DNA from: Rhipicephalus microplus
Taxonomy: Eukaryota > Arthropoda > Arachnida > Ixodida > Ixodidae
NCBI RefSeq assembly: GCF_043290135.1
Contig: NC_134700.1
Location: 159,374,053 to 159,438,052 of the forward strand
Direction of reading: 5' to 3'
DNA: 64,000 nucleotides
Shown: positions 42,549-51,983 of the stretch, piece after piece
Position numbering within the stretch: the stretch's first letter is position 1
Layout of the letters: each line of letters starts with the position of its first letter
Program-made: the position numbers and the translations under genes
The notes under the pieces: generated by a model
The model's input: the letters and a program-made list of their open reading frames with translations, nothing else
Databases searched by the model: none
Told to the model about the DNA's origin: nothing

Positions 42549-44720
42549 TGAACGCATTAGCTTCGGTCAGCAAAGAACACGCGACCTTATCAGTGGTCGA
42601 GCTCACAGACGTGTCGGAAGAACGTGACGGAACTGGTTGTCACAATTTGGACGGGGCGCTTATGGCAACGATAAATAAGTCGCTTAGCTCAAGCAAGCGC
42701 CGAACTTTAATGAATGTGCTGTTGAAGCACGTTTCGGTATTTGACTTTGCGCAGAAGGGCAAAGTAATCCCTATCCCCCTTTTGCGAACGCGCCATACCA
42801 TCAACACTGGCGCGGCAAGTCCGATTCGCCAAAAACCATATCGTGTTTTCCGTCAGAAAGACAAATTATCAATGACCAAGTGCAGGAAATGATGCAAAAG
42901 GGAGTGGTACAAGAGTCAGCCAGTCCGTGGGCAGCACTGGTAATCCTTGTTAAGAAGAAAGATGGATCTTCGAGATTTTGCGTCCGCTATCGCCGACTGA
43001 ATGCCGTGACTAAGAAGGACGTATACCCGCTGCTCCATATAAAGGACGCAATAGACTGCTTACATTCGGCCTCTTATTTTTCCTCCGTAGACTTACGATT
43101 CGGTTATTGGCAAATTCCGATGCACCCAGAGGACAAGGAAAAGACTGCCTTTGTAACCCCTGATGGGCTCTTTGAATTCAACGTGATGCCATTTGGACTG
43201 TGCTATGCACCGGCAACGTTCGAGAGGTTTATGAACACCATTCTGCGTGGCTTGAAGTGGAACATCTGCATGTGCTACCTCGACGACGTCGTCATCTTTG
43301 GCCGCACGTTCAGTCAACACAACTCTCGTCTGGATACTGTTTTGAACTGCATCCGAAATGCTGGCCTAATTTTAAGTTCGAAGAAATGCCACTTCGGAGA
43401 CCGCCAGACGCTTGTCCTCGGGCATCTCGTTGACAAGGATGGCATCCGCGCTGACCCCCAGAAGACAGCAGCAGTTGAGGCGTTCAATGCGCCGCGTTCC
43501 GTCAAGGAGCTTCGTAGTTTCCTGGGGCTTTGTTAGTACTTCCGCCGCTTTATTCCAAAGTTTGCCGACGTTGCGTATCCTCTCACATGCCTCTTACGAA
43601 AGGACAATTCTTTTGGGTGAACTCCAGAGTGCGATTCTTCATTCCGTCAATTGAAGTTTTTGCTGACGTCACGACTCGTCCTTCAGTACTTCAGTCCTTC
43701 TGCTACGACAGAGCTTCATACGGATGCTAGCGGCATAGGTATTGGAGCCGTCCTAGCACAACGTTACGGTGAATGCGAACATGTCATCGCACACGCAAGT
43801 CGCTCCCTAAGCAGGCCGGAACAAAACTACACTGTTACGGAACAAGAATGCCTGGCGGTATTATTTGCAATTCAGCGGTTTAAGTCCTACCTGTACGGAT
43901 GCCTATTCACAGTCGTAACCGACCACCACTCGTTGTGTTGGCTTGTCAACCTTCGTTACCCTTGTGGCCGCCTTGCGCGCTGGGCCCTCCGGCTACGAGA
44001 ATACAGTTTTAACGTCGCTTACAAGAGTGGTCGTCGACATGCTGACGCGGACTGTCTTTCACGTATACCACTTAGCACAACGGACTGTGAATTCGATGAC
44101 CTTGACCAGCTTGTAGCGTCTGTGTCGCCTACGTTCTCAGACTATCCCAGTTTCAGAGCAGAAAAGCGGAAGGACGCTAAACTTGCACCACTATTCGGCG
44201 CTGCATCCGCTTCCACTAGTGCACGCCGTTTCTGTATGCGTGATGGACTGTTGTTCAAAAGGAACCTCTCCAGCAGTGGTGCGCGTTTCCGTCTAGTGGT
44301 CCCGGAGAGCCTGCGAACCGTTATTATGAGTGTCATGCACGACGACCCTACATCTGGACATTTAGGTTTGGCGCGGACGCTTCACCGGACTAAAGAGCGC
44401 TTTTATTGGCCTGGTATGCAATAGTCCGTTGAGAGTTATGTGGCAAGCTGCATGCAATGTCAGCGTCACAAACGTCCATCAACTGGTCCAGCTGGTCTTC
44501 TACAGCCGATGCCTACTCCAGGCGCACCTTTTGAACAAGTGGGCATTGACTTTCTGGGCCCCTTCCCAAAATCGGCTAAGGGCAACCGATGGATAATTGT
44601 TTGCGTCGACTACCACACATGCTACTGCGAGACGGCGGCCGTCCCCTCCGCAACTGCCAGTGAAGTCTCGTCGCTGCCGAATCTCAAGTGGTTCATGTTG
44701 CCCGCCTGAAACTGTACACG
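42549..44720 (+). pseudogene. Deleted pol of Ty3 element 2
   Basis: Recognisable RT (KKDGSSRFCVRYRRLN, MPFGLCYAPATFERFMN, YLDDVVIFGRTF), RNase H (HTDASGIGIGAVLAQ), integrase zinc part (HDDPTSGHLG, CMQCQRHK) and the first integrase Asp in FEQVGIDFLGPF. Broken by a frame change near 42870-42890, stops at 43534 (TAG) and 44422 (TAG), and another frame change near 43540-43650. After SATASEV the text jumps to the last C-terminal residues. Close to element 1 but a separate family by its LTR. Confidence 0.88.
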
Positions 44721-44773
44721 CCACGACAACTTGATTGACTCGTCCGGCGGCCCTTCGTCTGCGCGGAGAGGAA

Positions 44774-44950
44774 TGTTGCGCACATGCACGAAGACAAAGA
44801 AGCGTACACGGTGAACACACTTGTCGCCCAGAGCGAGAAAGGAACAAGAGGATCAGGAGAATCTTTAACCAGTTGGCTGCTTCTGAGCTGCCCCTCACGA
44901 CCTAATAAACGGCCCCTTTCAACGTTTACCAGCCTCTTTCAAACGTAACA
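44774..44950 (+). repeat. 3' LTR of Ty3 element 2
   Basis: Begins TGTTGCGCACATGCACG and ends AAACGTAACA, 177 bp, with aataaa-like taataaac near 44903. The first 47 bases match 42511-42557 with two to three differences. Confidence 0.85.
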
Positions 44951-45030
44951 ATACGTTATTCATACTTGGTTTGTGCACCTTGTACACATGCATGACATTT
45001 TTCTGAACCACTTCTATATAAAGATCCAGA

Positions 45031-45240
45031 AAGAGAGAGAGAGAATAAACTTTTATTAATAACAAATGCACACTGAGCCTTCCTTGGGTGGGGCCCTCAG
45101 TCAAGGGCTCCATTGCCTTGCGCGACCCTGTGAGCCCGCTGGACCAGCTGATGCTGTTCCTGCAGGCGTTAGCTGAGCAGTGCAGACTCCCAAGAGGAAG
45201 GTGTGAGGTCGATCTCTATTGGCGTCTTGAATCCATTGCC
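45031..45240 (-). mobile_element. LINE 3'-UTR fragment nested in the PLE
   Basis: On the minus strand: gcctgcaggaacagcatcag, tggagcccttgactgagggc, cccacccaaggaaggctc, then ttattaataaaagtttattc and a TC repeat, a common tick LINE 3' end. No coding part. It separates two PLE pieces. Confidence 0.65.
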
Positions 45241-45244
45241 GTCC

Positions 45245-45975
45245 GATTACCCCACGAAAAGGTGGGTTTTTTGGGGGGTTTATCGAATAAATTTTCCTCC
45301 AATAGTAAATTTTGTACGAAGCCGTCTAGGTCTTTAGAAGCGTGAATTCATCGTAATTTCCATTGCCAGGGCAGAATGTAAGTACGCGTGATGGTGCACT
45401 CAGTTCGTCTTTGCTATATAAGTTCTTTATCTGAAAGGTTAATAACGTTTGGTTCTTTGGGATGTGGTGGCAAATCTTTCTGAACGTTAGGTGGCTTGGC
45501 GTTTTTCATGTAAGCAGCAGTGGGTATAGCTCGTGGTGAAGCATTCTCCCACGCCCATTTCTTTCTTTTACTGAGCTTTTCTATTTCCTCCGTTTTTTTT
45601 GTGCTCAAATACGTCGAGCTCTTTAGCCTCCGACTCCGAAAAAGGAAAGTTATTTCGTACAAGTGCGTTTAGAGTCTTTTTACAGTGTTCAATGGTGACC
45701 TTATCTCCTGTGTGGCGTGATCGAGAATTTTGTTTCACTGTTTAATTTCCCCTTTGGCAAAATTATGCATCGGTGGTGTTAGTGACAAGTGCAGCCCCTT
45801 TGGAGCAGTACCTGCCACTGCATATTCCTCGAGCCTATGCACGTTGACTATTCGTTTGTCAACAACTTTTCTGAGTTTAAGAAAATTTGAACCTGTTATG
45901 TGGCCTAATTCATCTGAAACAGATGGTGTTTGCCCATTCGCACAGCCAGTATGTCACTTTGCACAGACGCGGTGA
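45245..45975 (-). pseudogene. PLE N-terminal coding part
   Basis: Minus-strand text includes HCKKTLNALVRNNFPFSESE, RAIPTAAYMKNAKPPNVQKD, LPPHPKEPNVINLSDKEL and then, in another frame, LSAPSRVLTFCPGNGNYDEF and LLKDLDGFVQNLLLEE, the typical segment (NLS..EL..L..GL.F.P) before the RT of PLEs. At least two frame changes. Confidence 0.72.
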
Positions 45976-46081
45976 GTAGAATCGCAAGGTACCCGGAGGT
46001 CGTACCTGGTTTGGGTTGGAGCACCTTCCCGTTGTGCCTCCCGTGAGGAGCTGGCCTGTAGCTGACTGCTGTTGGCTGCTG

Positions 46082-46543
46082 TTATAGTAGCTGGTTGCTC
46101 TTGGCTAATGCTGGCTGCTGATTTTTGCTGCTTAAGGATTGGTGATTCTGGCCACTGGTTGCTGTTGGTTGTGGTACAGCTGGCCGTCGTTGTCGGCCCG
46201 GATTAACCTTCGTCGCCTTTTTTCGGGGCGTGTCTCGTAGGGCGGCGTCGACAGCCGTGGCACGCGTGATGGTGGTCGCGCACTCCGTGAAGGGGGTCCC
46301 GACGGGATCTGCTGGCCTGTAGAAGGGGGAAGTGGCTGTTTCTGGAGCTGCTTGGTTCTCTTTCTTCCCTTCGCCGCCTCGACAGGTGTCACCGGGAAGG
46401 TCACGCCGGAGTGCCTTGGAGTAGAATGACTTCTCCCGAACCTCGTACGCCTGTGGCTGTGGTGCGTGGTCCAGCCAGTTGTTGATGTAGGGCCGCCGTA
46501 GGTCGAGGAGCAGGTTGTAAATGTTCCACGCTAAGAGGGACAC
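46082..46543 (-). CDS. Unidentified 153-codon ORF, possibly PLE 5' region
   Basis: Opens MSLLAWNIYNLLLDLRRPYI and continues YEVREKSFYSKALRRDL, then becomes Gln/Pro/Ala/Ser-rich with repeated Gln-Pro and Ser-Asn runs (the plus strand shows gctggttgct-like repeats). It lies immediately 5' of and co-oriented with the PLE N-terminal part, so it may be its leading region. I recognise no domain, and a chance ORF is possible. Confidence 0.35.
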   Translation of the reverse strand: MSLLAWNIYNLLLDLRRPYINNWLDHAPQPQAYEVREKSFYSKALRRDLPGDTCRGGEGKKENQAAPETATSPFYRPADPVGTPFTECATTITRATAVDAALRDTPRKKATKVNPGRQRRPAVPQPTATSGQNHQSLSSKNQQPALAKSNQLL

Positions 46544-46596
46544 TCCAACGAAGCTCGGGTGTGAACCATCGGCCGCGAGAACGTTCTATGGAGGGA

Positions 46597-46985
46597 GCGC
46601 GTCGATACGATAACTCAGTGGTAGAGCATCGAACGCGTTATTCGAAGGTCGCAGGTTCGGTTCCTGCCCACGGCAAGTTATCTTTTCACCCACTTTTCTT
46701 TCTTCAGATTTACATTTCAATTCGGTCTAAGTTCCCCTATACTTTTCTTAGTATTATTGTCTGTTAGATCATATTATTAATGTGTCAAACACGAAAAAAA
46801 CAAGCCCTTAAATATACACTTCTTTACCTATTCATTAACGAGGGTCTCGAACTGGCAGACTTGGTGCCCTCAAGTTGTATACGAGGGAATATTGGTCAGC
46901 TGCCAGCTCGTAATAAGTTCACGTGCTACGTGACGCCAAACAGGTTCATAAAGAGTGTATACCACACTAGACGTAATGGCTAGTG
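46597..46985 (+). mobile_element. tRNA-derived SINE, longest copy
   Basis: Head: taactcagtggtagagcatc (A box) and gcaggttcggttcctgc (T-arm/B box) with a tRNA-like anticodon arm around gcgttattcg. Body includes tcttttcacccac, tcccctatacttttctta, tattgtctgttagatc and aaacaagcccttaaatatac. The end towards 46985 is uncertain. Confidence 0.75.
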
Positions 46986-47053
46986 GTGGCACTGACTAAC
47001 AATCCCACGTTTGAAAAAAAAATTCTCATATATGCCCAATAAAGTGGCTTGGG

Positions 47054-47335
<282 letters not shown>

Positions 47336-48160
47336 CAGTGTGGACGCACCAAAACCACCACGGAATATAATATTAAACCCACGTCTCGGGTTATGCAATC
47401 AGAAGGTTTAGCAGAATGTTTTTCCCCCGAGGCGACGTACACATAGTTTGAAGGTGGTCACGCGGTGGCCGTAATTACCGCTTCCTTCACTTCGCAAGGA
47501 CTCTATGTCGGCTACTACGTGGTTATTTCTTTTATTTTTCTCGTTACAGCCGCGATTAAAGTAGCACCTGCGAAGTTGCACGTACAGGCTGCCTGCTGGC
47601 GTTTGCAAGACCCTTGTATCACACAGACACGAACACGTATAGTCTCACAAGCGTCGTCATCACACATCGCGCGTGGGATGCATAAGTGGGGTCCATTGCC
47701 AAGAATCCTTTGTTTCTGCGCTCGCATGTAGGAGCCCAAAAACAATGACAATTTTTTTCTGTCCTTGCCACGTATACAGCATACAGGAATCCGCCCATGA
47801 CGCACGTTTTCTCGAAAGGGGTAGTAACAAATCTAGTGTATACAACTGGGGTGCACGGAATAAACTGCCGGTGCCGAGCGTGGTCATCTAACCTTCGAAT
47901 TACATGGCCTGCGGGAGAGCGCGGGTAGAGTGTACTATAGAAACGTAGCGCGGGTCATACCGGGTGCACGCCTCAAGGGGCTGTCCCTAGTGACGTGCGT
48001 GATGGTGTCAAACTGCGGCCCCACGCAGAAGGCGTGGCGTTTTGGAGAAAACAACCGTCGTGGCGTGATAATGACTGGCCTTGCTGGCACTGCATATGGG
48101 GAAGAAAGAGAGGCGCTGTGTTGCATGCAGCGCTTTTGTCTCGCTTCGCAATCAGTGATA
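47336..48160. other. Intergenic, nothing identified
   Basis: Mixed-composition DNA with some medium-length ORFs on both strands and no recognisable domain. Confidence 0.4.
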
Positions 48161-49353
48161 CACTCTTGGAAAAAGAAAAAGTTAGTAATCAGTTAGTAAA
48201 CGCGTGTGTTTACTAGTTTCCGGAGTATTGTACTACCTTCGCGGCATACTTTTACTAGCAACCAGCTAGTACAGCTAGTAACTTTAGCCGTTACTAACTG
48301 AGGAACCTTTCTTTGTGTTTTTAACTAGGCAACTACTAAGCTAACCACGCTGCCAGATCTGTCGTAGATGCCGCCGTACATTTTGCGGTAATGGTGAGAT
48401 TGTGAGCAAAATTTAGGCAAGCTCTAGTTTCATTGACTACCTTGGAATGAAAGTTTTATGCTACGTAATGGCAAACACATAAGTAAATAGTAGGCGACAT
48501 GATGAGGCATAGAAAACAACAATTATCTTATAAAGTATGTGACTGCTAACCAGTACCCGGTGTGTGGTCCCAAAGCAGGGGATGCTGCTACGGTAGAATT
48601 CCGGTACTTCCAAGTCGTAAACATTTACTGGCCATCTCATCAAGTGCGAGGCCCCCCGAGATGGCGTTCTTCTCTCGCATATATAGTAGAGTACCTAGAA
48701 CTCTGAATCGTTCACCACTTTTCTAAACACACTTGTGAATGGATTTGCATGCGTGTTTTCATGTTCCGCTCATATGAGTTTTCATAAAACAAATAATCAT
48801 GTGAGTACGAGAATCATATGCTCATATGAGTCCATATGAGCATATAATATTCATATTTTATCATACATATGCGAATCTGATTTGATCATGTGGTCATTTC
48901 TCTATAAGTATGTTGCTGTGATGCTCGCTTACCCCAGTATAATTACGTGAATTAATTAAAAGTCATTAATAATTTACCAGGGCCATGCGAATTCGTTTTT
49001 TTATCCTATACTTTTGTAATACAATCGTATTGATATGGCCACGCACACGAACATTTAACAAAATAGGTGTAAACTTCTATTTGCGGAGGTTGCTAACAAT
49101 TTATTAATGAACTAACCACTCCAGTCAGCACTATTCACTTACCAACTAGGTAGTAACTTTAACTACCCAGCAACGTAGTGCTTTTACCCAGCCAGTTAGT
49201 AATTGGGCTAGTGTTTGTTAAGAGCCCAACGAGGTAGTGCCTTCAACTAGGGTTACTTTTTCTAGCTGCATTTACTAGCTGGTTAGTGAATTCTGTGACA
49301 AGTAACGAGCTAGTACTTAGTTATTGAGTATACCAACTTTTTTTTCTAAGAGC
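48161..49353. mobile_element. Candidate TIR element (MITE-like), AT-rich
   Basis: Left end cactcttggaaaaagaaaaa and inverted right end (cgctcttagaaaaaaaagtt) match approximately. Just inside both ends are repeats of the tactagct/gttagtaa type. The middle has an exact hairpin (tatgctcatatg / catatgagcata near 48828-48860). No ORF of note and no clear target duplication. Confidence 0.5.
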
Positions 49354-49578
49354 GTAGCTTCTGTAACTGCTGGCGGCCTCCTTGGTATCCCAATTATAAA
49401 AAAAATGACGAAAAACAAATTTGCGCCATGATAAATAATGGCTAACGATTAGAATACGTAATCTCCGGAACTGACCAAAGCCACGCCTCAGCGACAATTG
49501 ACTCTTCAAGAGAAATGGATATCGAAGGCAATGCTTTTGGGGTCTGCGTGCACCGAAAGTATATATTGCGGAGCAACC
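49354..49578. other. Intergenic, nothing identified
   Basis: Short spacer between the candidate TIR element and a SINE; no ORF or motif. Confidence 0.4.
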
Positions 49579-49817
49579 ATTGATTGATATGTGGGATTTA
49601 GCGTCCTAAAACGCCACTTCATTATGAAAGATGCCGTAGTGTAGGGCTCCGAAAATTTTGACCACCTGGGGCTCTTTAACGTGCACCCAAACCTGAAAAC
49701 ACAGACCTACAGCGTTCTCGTCTCTATCGAAAATGCAGCCGCCGCAACCGGAATTCGACCCCACGACTTGAGTGTCAGCAGCCGAGTACCTTAGCCATAG
49801 ACCACCGCGGCGGGCCT
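49579..49817 (-). mobile_element. Ruka-like tRNA-derived SINE, reverse orientation
   Basis: Minus strand: tRNA-like head (ggtctatggctaaggtactc; ggggtcgaattccgg), body with gatagagacgagaacgctg, tttgggtgcacg and cggcatctttcata, ending in the ATCAATCAAT tail. Nearly complete and colinear with the copy at 30711-30950. Confidence 0.82.
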
Positions 49818-50645
49818 GCGAGCAAGCCAACTCGTCATAACCACCATGCTTGCATAAATAACGGCTTTCAGGATGAGATATACGTGAGACACTACCCTAA
49901 TTTTTCATACTCTTAGTCCGATCTCGCTCGAAGTACGAGCTATATATATATATATATATGTACAGGAGAGGAGACATTTTGGTCTTGTTCACTGGTCATG
50001 CTTTAACCAGGATCGGTGCATGCTTGAGCCAGAGAGCGGTGCTCCCTAAATGGATGCATACCGTTCAACAACGTGGAACAACAGCCGCGTATAAGCAGAC
50101 CCTACTCCAGGAGGGTGTGACAGCTTGGGCTAGTTGGTATGACATGATGATAGTTATAGCGCGAGAACAGAACGATCACAAAGAGACAAGAAGGACACGA
50201 AGGACACGTGTCCTTCGTGTCCTTTTTGTTTACTCCTGGATCAAGGACATGCCTCCTTAAAGAATTTAAAAGAGAGAGAGAGAGAGAGAAAGGAAAAAGT
50301 AAAGAATAACAGATAGGGAAAAAATAACGGCTACCTCATGGAGATGAAAAAGCTCGGACGAAGAAAAAAAAACTTCTCGGCAAATATTTCACTTTATTGC
50401 GCAAAAAACATATATTAAAAAGAAGAAGAAAGAACAACGAAGAATTGCATTAACCACCGCTCGATTGGTTCCAGAGACTGGTTCCAGCGGTCGCCTGAGT
50501 CAGCTCATCGGCCACTTGCTCGCTTGCTTACTCTGGGGGTTTGGCTGAAATCTGAGTAGCCACTACTGAATTTCTTCTTGGATAGGCGTATCTAAAGCCT
50601 TAGCATTGATTAGCTAGTACCCTTCTGGCTAGTCAATCCAGACAG
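49818..50645. other. Spacer and LINE 1 leader; palindrome inside
   Basis: Contains a short (TA)n (49939-49960), a perfect 34-bp palindrome (50191-50224) and an (AG)n run (50270-50290). The part after about 50290 is probably the 5' UTR of the LINE starting at 50646, but its 5' end is not marked. Confidence 0.5.
50191..50224. repeat. Perfect 34-bp palindrome
   Basis: aaggacacgaaggacac and its reverse complement meet at the central CACGTG. It consists of repeated ggacac units and extends four more pairs past one mismatch. Confidence 0.95.
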
Positions 50646-51983
50646 ATGCCGCTTTCTTCGCCTGGACCAGGGACTTATCTCTGGTCTGCTTCTCTTTCAC
50701 CGCAGGAGCTACCAGTGGACCAGTTCCTACGCAATGGCGTCGCTTCCGTTCCTGTGGCCCTAGTCCCAAGCAACGACGGAGTCATTAAGATGAAAAACCC
50801 TAAGTTGATCCAGTCGGAACTCAAAGCAGCGACAACTCACTATCACACCATCACAGAGGTCCGGCAGTTTGGCAAGGGAGGCATTGTCTGCTTTTCTCCT
50901 GACCAGCTCTGTGTCAAAGACTTACTTAAATGCTCGATGTTTGCTACCAATCCGGTGAGCGCCTTCATTCCTCCTCACCTAGCATGCGTCAGAGGTATTG
51001 TCCGAGGCGTAGACATTAACATGACTCCAGCTGAGGTCCTAGAGATGTTCTCTGAGGCAGGTGCAATTGCAGTTTATAGATGCTCACGAGTTGTAGAACA
51101 GACAAAGATCCCTACTGAGTCTGTAATTGTCACATTTGCCGGGTCGATTCGCCCCACTGAAATCAAGGCGTGGCCTTTAATATTCAGAGTCGAACAGCTG
51201 TCACCTCGTCCCCTCCAGTGTCAGAAATGTTGGCGCTATGGACACACTTTAAAAGGATGTAGGTCAGCTCCCAGATGCCGAAAATGTGGTGAGGCACATA
51301 CTGCAAATGAATGCAATTGTACTGAAGAAAAGTGTTGTCTTTGTCATGAGCAGCACTGCGCAGATAACGCTAATTGCTCAGCCAAAGCGCGGGAGACTCA
51401 AATTATGGAAATTGTTGATCGCAGACGCTGTTCACGAAAAGACGCCATCGCTGAAATTCAGGCAAGAACCCAGGGATATGCTGGTGTTGCAGCCCGACAT
51501 AATGCAACTTTAGAAGCTTCTCTTTCAGTGTCCATTGCAGACATGATTGAAAAAGCGATGGAGAAAGCTATAGATCGCCTGGCCATCACCCTTTGTGACT
51601 CCTTATCTCATATTGTAGCCACTCAGTTGACGCAAATATATGGGCCACAAAGAGATATGAAGGATACTTCCCAAGACAACGTAACTCTCCCACCAAGTGA
51701 AGCAGACGCAGAGTCATCTCCTTCAGAAGTACAGGCTGCAGGGCCCTCTTGTACAGACAACCAGAGGATAAGTGAAGACATACTAGAGGATGGTCAGGAT
51801 TCTGAAGATATGGACATGGACATCAAATCCCTAAAGCGCACTCGATCACCTGTCTCCAAAAACACTGGCTCTTCAAAACATTCAAAAAACAAAAAATACC
51901 AGAAGGAGAACCTATCGAAGAGCGATTTTCTTAAAGACAGCATTTTAGATAAGGTAGTTGCCGAAACAATTCTGTCAAAATGA
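50646..51983 (+). CDS. LINE ORF1, gag-like RNA-binding protein with CCHC knuckles
   Basis: 445 codons. After a 180-residue N-terminal part, three consecutive zinc-knuckle-like units occur: CQKCWRYGHTLKGC (from Cys192), CRKCGEAHTANEC and CCLCHEQHCADNANC. A helical stretch (about 270-335) and an acidic then Lys/Ser-rich tail (SEDMDMDIKSLKRTRSP) follow. ORF1 proteins of I-type LINEs coat the element RNA. The ATG is the first in frame; VPVALVPSNDG further in matches the start of the related copy at 56283, so a shorter start is possible. The stop TGA overlaps the ORF2 ATG. Confidence 0.9.
   Translation: MPLSSPGPGTYLWSASLSPQELPVDQFLRNGVASVPVALVPSNDGVIKMKNPKLIQSELKAATTHYHTITEVRQFGKGGIVCFSPDQLCVKDLLKCSMFATNPVSAFIPPHLACVRGIVRGVDINMTPAEVLEMFSEAGAIAVYRCSRVVEQTKIPTESVIVTFAGSIRPTEIKAWPLIFRVEQLSPRPLQCQKCWRYGHTLKGCRSAPRCRKCGEAHTANECNCTEEKCCLCHEQHCADNANCSAKARETQIMEIVDRRRCSRKDAIAEIQARTQGYAGVAARHNATLEASLSVSIADMIEKAMEKAIDRLAITLCDSLSHIVATQLTQIYGPQRDMKDTSQDNVTLPPSEADAESSPSEVQAAGPSCTDNQRISEDILEDGQDSEDMDMDIKSLKRTRSPVSKNTGSSKHSKNKKYQKENLSKSDFLKDSILDKVVAETILSK

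Larger units (their letters stand above)
42511..44950 (+). mobile_element. Ty3/gypsy element 2, doubly deleted, nested in the PLE
   Basis: A 47-bp stub of the 5' LTR (tgttgcgcacatgcacgaag...) joins straight to the protease-RT region, so the rest of the LTR, primer site and gag are gone. A second deletion removes the integrase core and C-terminal part up to VVHVARLKLY just before the 3' LTR. The flanking PLE reads ...gatat on the left and atacg... on the right, consistent with a 3-4 base target duplication. Confidence 0.85.
40440..45980 (-). mobile_element. Penelope-like element (PLE), decayed and split by two insertions
   Basis: From right to left on the minus strand: an N-terminal region (45975 to about 45245), then a LINE 3' fragment, a short PLE piece (45030-44951, LDLYIEVVQKNVMHVYKVHK), then a whole Ty3 element (42511-44950), then the RT and GIY-YIG parts (42510-40577). 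The PLE text resumes across the Ty3 insertion. Ends are uncertain. Confidence 0.82.

Noticed and set aside
46082..46543. Independent host gene of 153 codons
   Set aside because: Compositionally biased and directly adjacent to PLE coding remnants on the same strand; listed only as unidentified.
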